This document shows positions 1 to 7,049 of a stretch of DNA of 64,000 nucleotides, one piece after another. Numbering within the stretch: position 1 is the stretch's first letter; each line of letters opens with the position of its first letter. The notes under the pieces are model-generated. The model made no database searches. It saw nothing but the letters and a program-made list of their open reading frames with translations, and had not been told where the DNA came from. The position numbers and the translations under genes are program-made. This stretch comes from Verrucomicrobiota bacterium. Its GTDB lineage: Bacteria > Verrucomicrobiota > Verrucomicrobiia > Opitutales > Opitutaceae. The stretch is taken from assembly GCA_023391285.1 (NCBI GenBank), contig JAEWBF010000034.1:1-64000 (forward strand), read 5' to 3'.

Positions 1-9
1 CAGCGGCGT

Positions 10-46
10 GGGGGGCGGTGGGGGGGGGGGGGCCCCCCCGCCCTAC
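10..46. repeat. GC-only hairpin with CCCTAC flank
   Basis: A run of 13 G followed by 7 C, bounded by GGGCGG and CCGCCC and then CCCTAC. It folds into a GC-only stem and has the same flank as the other dispersed hairpins in this window. It lies just downstream of the stop codon of the minus-strand gene that ends at 52. The long homopolymer may be partly a sequencing or assembly artefact. Confidence 0.5.
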
Positions 47-51
47 AGTGA

Positions 52-591
52 TCAGCGTGAGGGACGGACGATGGGGCGGTCGAGGTGGGCGTGTTCGCCG
101 GTGTTTTTCGGTGGCTTCCCGGTGAGGGCGAGTTTGGCGAGGCCGAAGAGGGCGACCATCATGCCGGAGGGAGAATCCCAATATTCGGCGGCTTCGATTT
201 CGACGCAGAGGAGCGTGAGGCGGGGATCATCGAGACCCTGAGGAAACCAGAGTTTCGCCATCGGCGTCCAGAGCTCGGCCATCTTGGCTTTGTCGTGGAC
301 GAGACGGGCGCGACCGGAAATAGAGACGTAATCCTGTTTGCCGGGCGAAGCGTAGGAGAGGCCGACATTGCGATCGTGAGCGATTTCTTCGGTTTTGCCG
401 GAGTGTTCCGCGGTGAAGAACCAGAGTTCGCCGGCCTGGGTGTCGAACTGGAGGGTGGACATGGGCCGGCTGCGAAGACGGCCTTCTTCGTCGACCGTGG
501 TGAGCATCGCGAAATTGATGTCGGTGACGAGCTGATGGAGTTTGTGGAGGGCTTCGGCGCGCGCCTGTTCGGTTGGGGTCGGTGAGTTCAT
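52..591 (-). CDS. Pyridoxamine 5'-phosphate oxidase-related (general stress protein 26-like) flavin protein
   Basis: The 179-residue product starts MNSPTPTEQARAEALHKL and has the split-barrel flavin-binding fold of the PNPOx-like 'general stress protein' family. Family-typical signs are the early segment NFAMLTTVDEEGRLRSRPM, the segment LWFFTAEHSGKTEEI, and a C-terminal EYWDSPSGMM. Such proteins bind FMN or related flavins in the cytoplasm; a specific substrate cannot be read from sequence. The open frame continues far upstream, but the upstream part is arginine/proline-rich shadow sequence, so the ATG at 591 was chosen. The gene stands alone; its stop is six bases from a dispersed hairpin flank. 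Confidence 0.88.
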   Translation of the reverse strand: MNSPTPTEQARAEALHKLHQLVTDINFAMLTTVDEEGRLRSRPMSTLQFDTQAGELWFFTAEHSGKTEEIAHDRNVGLSYASPGKQDYVSISGRARLVHDKAKMAELWTPMAKLWFPQGLDDPRLTLLCVEIEAAEYWDSPSGMMVALFGLAKLALTGKPPKNTGEHAHLDRPIVRPSR

Positions 592-686
592 GGCGATCCG
601 ACAGACCGCGGTTCGGGGCGGTGGATCGCGGGGAAAGGCCGGACTGGGGTGGTGGGGAGATGTCCGAGGGCAGGTGTGCGCGAGAT

Positions 687-708
687 CGCGACAAACTACA
701 TTGTCGCG
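687..708. terminator. Inverted repeat with the stop codon of the next gene in its loop
   Basis: CGCGACAA (687-694) and TTGTCGCG (701-708) form a perfect 8-bp stem around the six-base loop ACTACA. The TAG stop of the minus-strand TIM-barrel gene (696-698) lies in the loop and its last codons form one arm. There is no U-tract, so intrinsic termination is uncertain; an mRNA 3'-end stabiliser or a protein-binding site are alternatives. Confidence 0.5.
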
Positions 709-1598
709 AGGGTGCCGCGGACGAAGCCGACGGATTCGGCGAGGCCGAGGGTGGGGTTGACGTTGGCGCGCTCGTATTCGAAGGCGACGGCGCCGGCGTA
801 TTTGATCTCCAGGAGGGCGCCGAGGACGGCGGGGGTGTCGATGCGACCGCGACCCACTTCGGTGGGCACGTCTTTCGGCGTGCCGGGGATCGCGAGAGTG
901 TCCTTGATGTGGAGATCGTAGAGGCGCGAAGAGCACTTGCGGATGGCGTCGGCGGGATCGACATGCGCGCGCATGGTGTGGCCGACATCGATGCAGAGGC
1001 CGACGCGGGAATCGAGGGACTCGATGAGTTTCAGCGCTTCGTAAGGAGAGGGGTAGAGTTTGTCCTCGGGGCCGTGGTTATGGATCGCGAGACGGATGTC
1101 GTATTCCTTGGCGAGGCGCGCGATGAGCGGGAGCGAGGCGGGCGTCGGGCGGCACGTCATCATCTCGAGGCCGGCGGCGCGGACATTGTCGAAAGCGCGG
1201 CGGGCGGCGGTTTCGTCGTTGGTGAGGTTTACGACGCTGGTGGTGACAGGTTCGACGCCGGCCGCGCGGAAGGCTTCGGCGGCTTTGCGGCAGTCGTCGG
1301 GCGTTCCTTTTTCGAAAAACGCGTGTGTTCGGAAGATGGATACGCAGGGAATTTCGAGCTGCTTGAGGACGGCGGCGGCGTTGGCGGCGGTGAGGTCTTT
1401 CAGCGAAATGGAGGCGACGCCGAGCTTGAGGTCGGCGAGGCGGCCTTTCGGGGAGGGCGACAGCGAGTCGACGGAAGTGGGGGCGGGTGAGTTGGCGGCG
1501 CCGAGGCGGGAGAGGGAGCCGAAGAGCGGGATGGCGACGGCGGAGAAAGCGGCGCGTTTGACGGCGGCGCGACGGGTTAGGAAGCGGTCGTTGAGCAT
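696..1598 (-). CDS. Sugar phosphate isomerase/epimerase-like TIM-barrel protein, probably Tat-exported
   Basis: The 300-residue product begins with a twin-arginine-like signal (LTRRAAVKRAAFSAVAIPLFG), followed by a xylose-isomerase-like TIM barrel. Recognisable barrel segments are LGVASISLKDLTAANAAAVL, the histidine/acid strand RLAIHNHGPEDKLYPSPYEA, VGLCIDVGHTMRAH and LYDLHIKDT, which carry the usual metal-ligand His, Asp and Glu positions. The family includes sugar isomerases, epimerases and DNA endonuclease IV-like folds. In Planctomycetes and Verrucomicrobia, exported versions are common beside sugar oxidoreductases. The substrate is unknown. It is divergent from the LLM oxidoreductase gene at 1814 across about 215 bp that should hold both promoters. 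Confidence 0.88.
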   Translation of the reverse strand: MLNDRFLTRRAAVKRAAFSAVAIPLFGSLSRLGAANSPAPTSVDSLSPSPKGRLADLKLGVASISLKDLTAANAAAVLKQLEIPCVSIFRTHAFFEKGTPDDCRKAAEAFRAAGVEPVTTSVVNLTNDETAARRAFDNVRAAGLEMMTCRPTPASLPLIARLAKEYDIRLAIHNHGPEDKLYPSPYEALKLIESLDSRVGLCIDVGHTMRAHVDPADAIRKCSSRLYDLHIKDTLAIPGTPKDVPTEVGRGRIDTPAVLGALLEIKYAGAVAFEYERANVNPTLGLAESVGFVRGTLATM

Positions 1599-1813
1599 GG
1601 GGCGAGCGGCGGAGGTTTGGGGGGGGAAGAAAGCGCGGCGGCGGATTCGTGCTCCGGAAGACGACGGGGAGGACGCGAAAGTTTCCGCGCAGGTGGGGGA
1701 GCAGAAGCGGAGGCGGGGAGATCTCGAGACGAAGGCGGTGGCGCGGTGGCTTTGAGCCTTTGTGGTTAGTTCGGAGGTTTTGATATTTTCGGTTCCAAGG
1801 CTTCGTTGGGCGG

Positions 1814-2815
1814 ATGATTCCGTTTTCGGTTTTGGATCTTTCTCCGATTGTGGAGGGCGGCACGGTGCGGGAGGCGCTGGACCGGTCGCGCGATCTGGCG
1901 CAGCAGGCGGAGCGGTTGGGCTACAAACGCTACTGGCTGGCGGAGCATCACAATATGCCCGGGATCGCGAGTGCGGCGACGGCGGTGGTGATTGGGCACG
2001 TGGCGGCGGGAACGAAAACGATTCGTGTGGGCTCGGGCGGAATCATGTTGCCGAATCATGCGCCGTTGATGGTGGCGGAGCAGTTTGGGACGCTGGAGGC
2101 GTTGTATCCGGGGCGAATCGATCTTGGGCTGGGCAGGGCGCCGGGGACGGATCAGCTGACAGCGCGGGCGTTGCGGCGGGGCCGAATCAATTCGGCGGAT
2201 ACGTTTCCGCAGGATGTCGTGGAGCTGCAGGCGTATTTTCGCCCGGCGGAGCCGGATCAGGCGGTTACGGCGGTGCCGGGGGCGGGGCAGGACGTGCCGA
2301 TTTGGTTGTTGGGATCGAGTTTGTTCAGTGCGCAGGTGGCGGCGGCGCTGGGGCTGCCGTTTGCGTTTGCGTCGCATTTTGCGCCGGACCTGTTGATGGA
2401 GGCGTTGGAAGTTTATCGGGCGGAGTTCAAACCGTCGAAGGAGCTACAGAAACCCTATGCGATGGCTTGCATCGGGGTGTTTGCGGCGGAGACGGATGAG
2501 GAAGCGCGGCGGCTGTTTACCTCGTTGCAGCAGAGCTTCGTGAGTCTGCGACGCGGGACGCCAGGGCGGCTGCCGCGGCCGGTGGAGGATTTGGGTGCGG
2601 TGGCGTCGCCGATGGAATTGGCGGGCGTGAGTGCGGCGTTTCGCGAAACGGTGGTGGGATCGCCGGAGACGGTGCGGCGTGGAATTGCGGCGTTCGTGGA
2701 GCGGACGCGGGTGGATGAGTTGATGGTGACGGCGGCGATGTATGACCACGCGGCGCGGGTGAGGTCGCTGGAGATTGTGGCGGCGGTGAGGGAGGAGATG
2801 GCGAAGGTGGAGTGA
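1814..2815 (+). CDS. LLM-class flavin-dependent oxidoreductase (bacterial luciferase-like)
   Basis: The 333-residue protein matches the luciferase-like monooxygenase family. It begins IPFSVLDLSPIVEGGT, continues with LGYKRYWLAEHHNMPGIASA and VGSGGIMLPNHAPLMVAEQF, then LYPGRIDLGLGRAPGTD, the typical order for the YhbW/MsnO8-type subgroup. Members use FMNH2 or F420 to oxidise organic substrates in the cytoplasm; nothing here fixes the cofactor or substrate. Its length is normal for the family. It ends just before a 230-bp repeat-rich gap and is not obviously in an operon. Confidence 0.92.
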   Translation: MIPFSVLDLSPIVEGGTVREALDRSRDLAQQAERLGYKRYWLAEHHNMPGIASAATAVVIGHVAAGTKTIRVGSGGIMLPNHAPLMVAEQFGTLEALYPGRIDLGLGRAPGTDQLTARALRRGRINSADTFPQDVVELQAYFRPAEPDQAVTAVPGAGQDVPIWLLGSSLFSAQVAAALGLPFAFASHFAPDLLMEALEVYRAEFKPSKELQKPYAMACIGVFAAETDEEARRLFTSLQQSFVSLRRGTPGRLPRPVEDLGAVASPMELAGVSAAFRETVVGSPETVRRGIAAFVERTRVDELMVTAAMYDHAARVRSLEIVAAVREEMAKVE

Positions 2816-2830
2816 GTGGGCGTAGCGTGG

Positions 2831-2888
2831 GCACGTGCTCGTGGGACTCGTAATCGAGTGGCGGGCGAAGGAGCACGATTACGAGCAC
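2831..2888. repeat. Long imperfect inverted repeat
   Basis: GTGCTCGT (2835-2842) pairs with ACGAGCAC (2881-2888), and CTCGTAATCG (2847-2856) pairs with CGATTACGAG (2876-2885). The right arm also has the direct repeat ACGAGC. The sequence follows the LLM oxidoreductase stop codon. It could be an mRNA 3'-end structure or a dispersed element; there is no T-tract. Confidence 0.5.
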
Positions 2889-2939
2889 GAGCAGGAGCGG
2901 GAGGACGGATAGGAGAGGAGGCGTTGCGGCTCGGCGGGG

Positions 2940-2975
2940 GCCCCGACATGTCGGGGCAGGCTGCCTCGCCCTACC
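2940..2975. repeat. Dispersed hairpin with GCCCTACC flank
   Basis: GCCCCGAC and GTCGGGGC (2940-2957) form a palindrome with a two-base centre. It is followed by AGGCTGCCT and the CGCCCTACC flank that ends at 2975. It belongs to the variable-stem hairpin family seen throughout this window. Confidence 0.6.
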
Positions 2976-3047
2976 GGCGGCGGAGAAGGGGCGGCCGAAA
3001 GGAACCTTTGACCGGGGGGCTCGTCAGTCGGAGAACAGTTTACCCCT

Positions 3048-4562
3048 ATGAAGACTTCGATTTCGCGGCTGGTGCGGTTTGGTTTCGCGTTGTCAGTTGC
3101 GGTGACGCTGGTGGCGTCGGCGCACGCGGCGCTCGGCGGATGGAAGAATCTTTTCGATGGCAAGACGCTGGCGGGATGGAAGGCGTCGGAGCATCCGGAG
3201 GCGTTCAAGGTGGCGGACGGCGCGATCGTGGCGGATGGAGAGCGGGCTCATCTGTTTTATGTGGGCGAGGACGGGAAGGCGGAGTTCGAGAACTTCGAGC
3301 TCGAGGTGGAGGTGAAGACGATCGCACATGCGAACTCGGGCGTGTTTTTTCACACCGCGTGGCAGGACGAAGGCTGGCCGGCAGCGGGTTTCGAAGTGCA
3401 GGTGAACAACACGCAGAAGCCGTTCGAAGTGGGGCAGGCGACGGGGCACAATGCGTATCGCGAGAACAAGAAAACCGGCAGCCTGTATGGCGTGCGGAAC
3501 ATCTACAAAGCGATGGCGAACGACGGCGAGTGGTTCACGATGAAGATCAAGGTGCAGCGGCCGCGGGTGCAGACCTGGGTGAACGATGTATTGGTGACGG
3601 ACTACATCGAGCCGTCGAACGCGTTGCCGGAAGGAGCGCCGCCGTTGAACCGGCTCGGGAAAGGGATGTTTGCGCTGCAGTGTCACGACCCCCAAAGCAA
3701 GGTATTCTACCGGAAAGTGCGGGTGAAGAAACTGGAAGCCGGGTTGGCGAAAGACGTGAAGCAGCCGGAGTGGAATGCGCAGGACGTGCGGCTGTATTCG
3801 ATGGGCAAGGACAATGTGCCGCTCGTCGATTTGCACACGCATCTGAAAGGAGACCTGACGTTGGAGAAGGCGCTGGCGGTTTCGCGGGCGAGCGGAATGG
3901 GGCTGGGGATTGCAACGAACGGAGGCCAGGGGTTTCCGATTCAGAACGACGCGGCGGCGCTGGCGTTCCTGGAGACGATGAAAGGGCAGCCGGTGTTTCT
4001 CGCGCTGCAGGCGGAAGGACGCGAGTGGATGAAGATGTTCACGCCGGAGGCGTATGCGAAATTCGACTACATCTTCACGGATTCGATGACGTGGACGAAC
4101 AAGGCGGGGAAGCGGCTGCGGTTGTGGATCCCGGAAGAATCGGAGATCGGCGACGATCCGGAAGCTTTCATGGAGGAACTCGTCGAGCAGACGGTGAAGA
4201 TCATCGAGACGGAGCCGATCGATATCTATGTGAACCCGACATTCCTGCCGGATTCGCTCACGGCGAAGGCGAAGGAGCTATGGACGATCCAGCGGATGCA
4301 GCGGATCGTGGCGGCGCTGGCGAAGCATGGCGTCGCGGTGGAGATCAATGCGCGCTACAAGATCCCGTCGGAGGAATTCGTGCGGCTGGCGAAGTCGGCG
4401 GGCGTGAAGTTCACGATCGGGACGAACAACACGATGGCGTCCGACTGGGGTGATTGGTCGTATTCGGTGGAGATGGCGAAGAAGACGGGACTGGAATGGA
4501 GAGATTTCTGGGTGCCGGGGTATGCGCCGAGCCGGGCGCAGCGGATGGTGGCGGGGAAGTGA
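3048..4562 (+). CDS. Secreted DUF1080 domain fused to a PHP/amidohydrolase-like domain
   Basis: The 504-residue protein has a signal peptide (residues 1 to about 27, ending ASAHA). A DUF1080 (3-keto-disaccharide hydrolase/concanavalin-like) domain covers about 28-225, with GWKNLFDGKTLAGWK, HANSGVFFHT and WNDVLVTDYIEP-like segments. From about residue 240 a second domain starts: VDLHTHLKG at about 259, then IATNGGQGFP, IDIYVNPTFLP and VEINARYKIPSEEFVRLA. This resembles the metal-binding barrel of PHP or amidohydrolase-type phosphoesterases. DUF1080 proteins act on glycosides outside the cytoplasm. The reaction of the second domain is unknown. The ATG at 3048 directly precedes a good signal peptide. 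Confidence 0.85.
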   Translation: MKTSISRLVRFGFALSVAVTLVASAHAALGGWKNLFDGKTLAGWKASEHPEAFKVADGAIVADGERAHLFYVGEDGKAEFENFELEVEVKTIAHANSGVFFHTAWQDEGWPAAGFEVQVNNTQKPFEVGQATGHNAYRENKKTGSLYGVRNIYKAMANDGEWFTMKIKVQRPRVQTWVNDVLVTDYIEPSNALPEGAPPLNRLGKGMFALQCHDPQSKVFYRKVRVKKLEAGLAKDVKQPEWNAQDVRLYSMGKDNVPLVDLHTHLKGDLTLEKALAVSRASGMGLGIATNGGQGFPIQNDAAALAFLETMKGQPVFLALQAEGREWMKMFTPEAYAKFDYIFTDSMTWTNKAGKRLRLWIPEESEIGDDPEAFMEELVEQTVKIIETEPIDIYVNPTFLPDSLTAKAKELWTIQRMQRIVAALAKHGVAVEINARYKIPSEEFVRLAKSAGVKFTIGTNNTMASDWGDWSYSVEMAKKTGLEWRDFWVPGYAPSRAQRMVAGK

Positions 4563-4664
4563 GTTGGATTTTCGAATTTCGATTGGGGATTTTTGATTTT
4601 CAGGAATGGCCGCAAGGAGGCGCAAAAGGCGCAGGAATCGGAGAGGGCGGCTAGAAGGTAATCG

Positions 4665-4684
4665 CCTGCAAGCAGGTTCCTACC
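4665..4684. repeat. Dispersed hairpin CCTGC-AA-GCAGG with TTCCTACC flank
   Basis: A 5-bp stem (4665-4669 with 4672-4676) is followed by TTCCTACC. It is the first of three different hairpins in the 218-bp convergent gap between the DUF1080 fusion gene and pfp. Confidence 0.55.
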
Positions 4685-4716
4685 TCGCGAAGAAGCCGAG
4701 ATCCTGTTGAGGAGGG

Positions 4717-4745
4717 GCGGCTCGCCGGGGACGGCTCGCCCTACC
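4717..4745. repeat. Dispersed imperfect hairpin with GCCCTACC flank
   Basis: GGCTCGCC occurs twice, separated by GGGGAC; the copies also pair imperfectly, with a two-base internal mismatch. The CCCTACC flank ends at 4745. It is the second hairpin of the pfp downstream cluster. Confidence 0.5.
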
Positions 4746-4755
4746 TTGCGGAAAC

Positions 4756-4782
4756 GCCCGCCGGCCCGGCGGGCTCCACCTT
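4756..4782. repeat. Dispersed hairpin with CTCCACC flank touching the pfp stop codon
   Basis: GCCCGCCGG and CCGGCGGGC form a GC palindrome (4756-4774) followed by TCCACCTT. The TTA at 4781-4783 is the TAA stop of pfp on the minus strand, so the element directly abuts the gene and may stabilise or terminate its mRNA. Confidence 0.6.
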
Positions 4783-6019
4783 AGTGTTTGATGTGGACGA
4801 CTTCGCCGGCGGGTTGGCCGATGGTTTTTAGGAGATTGGTGAACCAAGGGGTTTTCGTGTTGAAAGGTTTGCCGCCTTTGATGCGGGGAAACTCGATCGC
4901 GCGAAGGACGTTGTTTTGGTCTTCGTCGTGGCCGATGACGCCGCTTTCGCGGCGGAAGGCGCATTCGACGGCGAGGTCGACGCAGCTCTTGATAAGGCGA
5001 AGATCGTCGATGTTGGCGGCGGCGGCGCGGGCGAAGTAGCCGCTCTTTTGGACGAGGACTTTTTCGGCGCCGAGCATCTTGGCGAACTGGTCGCCGAACC
5101 ATTTGCCCGGGTTGACGGCGTCGAGTTTGACGTGGCCGAAAGCGTCGCGGGGAACCTCCTGACCGCGGGCGGTCATTTCGGCGACGATGGTTTCGACGCC
5201 GGCGCCCTCGCTAACGAAGATATTCACATTGTCGATACGGTCCATGATCGCGCGGAGGCGGGCGGCTTCGGCGGCGATGTCGAAGGACATTTCGGGGATG
5301 TAAATTCCGTGGACGGAGATGCGATCGCGCGAGAGGCCGAGGCCGGGGACGAAGTCTTCGGTGGAGATGAGCTTCTCGTAGGCGGCGGCGGTCGCGGCGG
5401 TGAGCCAGCCGCAGTTGCGGCCCATGACCTCATGGATGATGAGCATGCGCGGGTTGGCGTTGTGTTCGGCGACGACGTTGCGGAAGTAGCGCGCGCCCTG
5501 TTCGGCGGCGGTCCAGGCGCCGAGAGATTGGCGGATGGGGAAGACGTCGTTGTCGATTGTCTTGGGGAGGCCGATGACGGTGAGCCCGTAATCGTTTTTG
5601 GCGAGGAAGGCGGCGAGGTCGGCGGCGGCGGTGTTGGTGTCGTCTCCGCCGATGGTATGAAGGATGTCGACGCCGTCGCGCACGAGTTGGTCGGCGGCGA
5701 CCTTTTGCGGATCCTGGCCTTCTTTCACGAGGCCGCGTTTCACGCAGTCTTTGACGTTGGTGAGTTTGACACGGGAGTTGCCGATGGGGCTGCCGCCGTG
5801 GCGGTGGAGGACGTGGGCGTGGGCGCGTTCGGCGGGGCCGATCTTATAGCTGTCGCCGAGGAGCAGGCCCTTGTAGCCGCCCTTGTAGGCGATGATCTCG
5901 ATGTCGGGCGCGATTTCGGTGTAGCGCTCGATGAGACCGCCGACGGCGGAGCTGAGGCAGGGGGCGAGGCCACCGGCGGTGAGGAGCGCGACTTTTTTCG
6001 GGCGGGACGGAACGTTCAT
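4781..6019 (-). CDS. pfp: Pyrophosphate-dependent 6-phosphofructokinase
   Basis: The 412-residue cytoplasmic enzyme phosphorylates fructose 6-phosphate reversibly in glycolysis. Visible motifs are TAGGLAPC near residue 15 (nucleotide-loop equivalent), GGDDTNT at 124-130 and PKTIDND at 152-158, which holds the catalytic Asp. The second Asp in GGDDT marks pyrophosphate rather than ATP as phosphoryl donor in this superfamily. HEVMGRNCGWLTAATA and SEGAG segments follow. The open frame continues upstream with histidine/arginine-rich shadow sequence; the ATG at 6019 starts the conserved protein. It is divergent from the membrane-anchored protein gene at 6152. Confidence 0.95.
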   Translation of the reverse strand: MNVPSRPKKVALLTAGGLAPCLSSAVGGLIERYTEIAPDIEIIAYKGGYKGLLLGDSYKIGPAERAHAHVLHRHGGSPIGNSRVKLTNVKDCVKRGLVKEGQDPQKVAADQLVRDGVDILHTIGGDDTNTAAADLAAFLAKNDYGLTVIGLPKTIDNDVFPIRQSLGAWTAAEQGARYFRNVVAEHNANPRMLIIHEVMGRNCGWLTAATAAAYEKLISTEDFVPGLGLSRDRISVHGIYIPEMSFDIAAEAARLRAIMDRIDNVNIFVSEGAGVETIVAEMTARGQEVPRDAFGHVKLDAVNPGKWFGDQFAKMLGAEKVLVQKSGYFARAAAANIDDLRLIKSCVDLAVECAFRRESGVIGHDEDQNNVLRAIEFPRIKGGKPFNTKTPWFTNLLKTIGQPAGEVVHIKH

Positions 6020-6151
6020 AGAATGGCGTTTAAACGTGAGGAGCGGGGCGGCGGGAGTCGAGGGGGAGCTTATTGCAGGTGTTGGCAAAAGGTGTGCGGC
6101 GGTTGGTGCGATGGCGGGTTGCGCGGAGAAGGGAGTGCGGTAGGATGGCGC

Positions 6152-6943
6152 GTGAAGTTGGGCGAGCGCAGGACGTTTTTCTTGGCGGTGGGATTGCTGG
6201 CGATCGTGGCGGGCGTGTGGATGTTGATGCGCGAGGACGAGCGACAGGTGGAGATTGCGGCGCGTGAGCCGGTGGAAGAGCGCTCGGAAACAGATGCGAC
6301 GATGGCGGTGCAGCGGAGCGGAGAGATTCACGACGATGCGTTCGTGGGCGACGGACCGGTGGATCGAAATGAAGCCAGGCCGGAGGCGGGGGACGGCGAG
6401 CGGCCGTTGGAGCATGCGCTGCGATCGGTGGTGGACGCGAATGCGGCGGAGCTGCAGTTGGAACCGGCCGAGGTGGATCGGCTCGTGGCGCAGTATCTGG
6501 AGTTTCAAGAAGTGCACAGCGAGCTGGTGTCGCGATTTGTGGAGGAGCGCGGTTACCAACCGAATCGTGTGGAGCTGCGGGTGCCGGCGTTTCCGGTGGA
6601 AGGGAAGGCGTTGCGGGAGTTGTTTTATACGCGGATGCGGGAGAGTTTGCCGGAGGAGAAAGCGGGGCGGGTGGTGGAGCATCTCGGGCAGTATTTCGAG
6701 GCGGCGTTTCATGGATTTGGCGCGGCGGAGATGCAGATGACGGTGACGCGAAATCCGGGGGCGGAGGAGACGTTCGATGTGGAGTGGCATGCGACAGTGC
6801 CGGAAGGAGGCTCGATCTCGACCGAGGTGGCGGATGTGCATTTCGGGGGATCGTCGGGAAATATGCGGCTTAGTCGCGAGCAACTGACGACGGGGGAGTT
6901 TCGATTTCTGGCGAATGTGGTGGGGACGCGATTTCCGGAGTGA
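6152..6943 (+). CDS. Membrane-anchored protein of unknown function
   Basis: The 263-residue product starts at a GTG giving VKLGERRTFFLAVGLLAI. One N-terminal transmembrane helix (about residues 9-25) is followed by an acidic periplasmic or cytoplasmic region. Residues about 90-200 look helical and charged (LEPAEVDRLVAQYLEFQEVH, PEEKAGRVVEHLGQYFEAAF), and the C-terminus is beta-rich (FDVEWHATVPEGGSIS). I do not recognise the family. GTG at 6152 is preferred because the hydrophobic anchor starts soon after it and the TAGGAT just upstream could act as a weak ribosome-binding site. It lies between pfp and the beta-helix gene. Confidence 0.7.
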   Translation: MKLGERRTFFLAVGLLAIVAGVWMLMREDERQVEIAAREPVEERSETDATMAVQRSGEIHDDAFVGDGPVDRNEARPEAGDGERPLEHALRSVVDANAAELQLEPAEVDRLVAQYLEFQEVHSELVSRFVEERGYQPNRVELRVPAFPVEGKALRELFYTRMRESLPEEKAGRVVEHLGQYFEAAFHGFGAAEMQMTVTRNPGAEETFDVEWHATVPEGGSISTEVADVHFGGSSGNMRLSREQLTTGEFRFLANVVGTRFPE

Positions 6944-7049
6944 GGCGGGTGCGACGGGGGAGAACGGTGCTAGTGTTGGAACGTTTTCGGCCAAGATTCG
7001 TCGTGCGGGGGCAATCCCTCCGAACAATTTGCTCACTCAACCCAAACCT

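Noticed and set aside
21..37. G13C7 homopolymer as a biological site such as a G-quadruplex
   Set aside because: It could form unusual structure, but long homopolymer junctions at a sequence edge are prone to error, and it fits the dispersed hairpin family, so no separate function is claimed.
4916..6943. A 675-codon plus-strand frame spanning pfp and the membrane-anchored protein
   Set aside because: Its first 410 codons are the complement of pfp with Gly/Val/Asp-rich shadow composition. Only the part from 6152, with a transmembrane anchor and normal composition, is kept.
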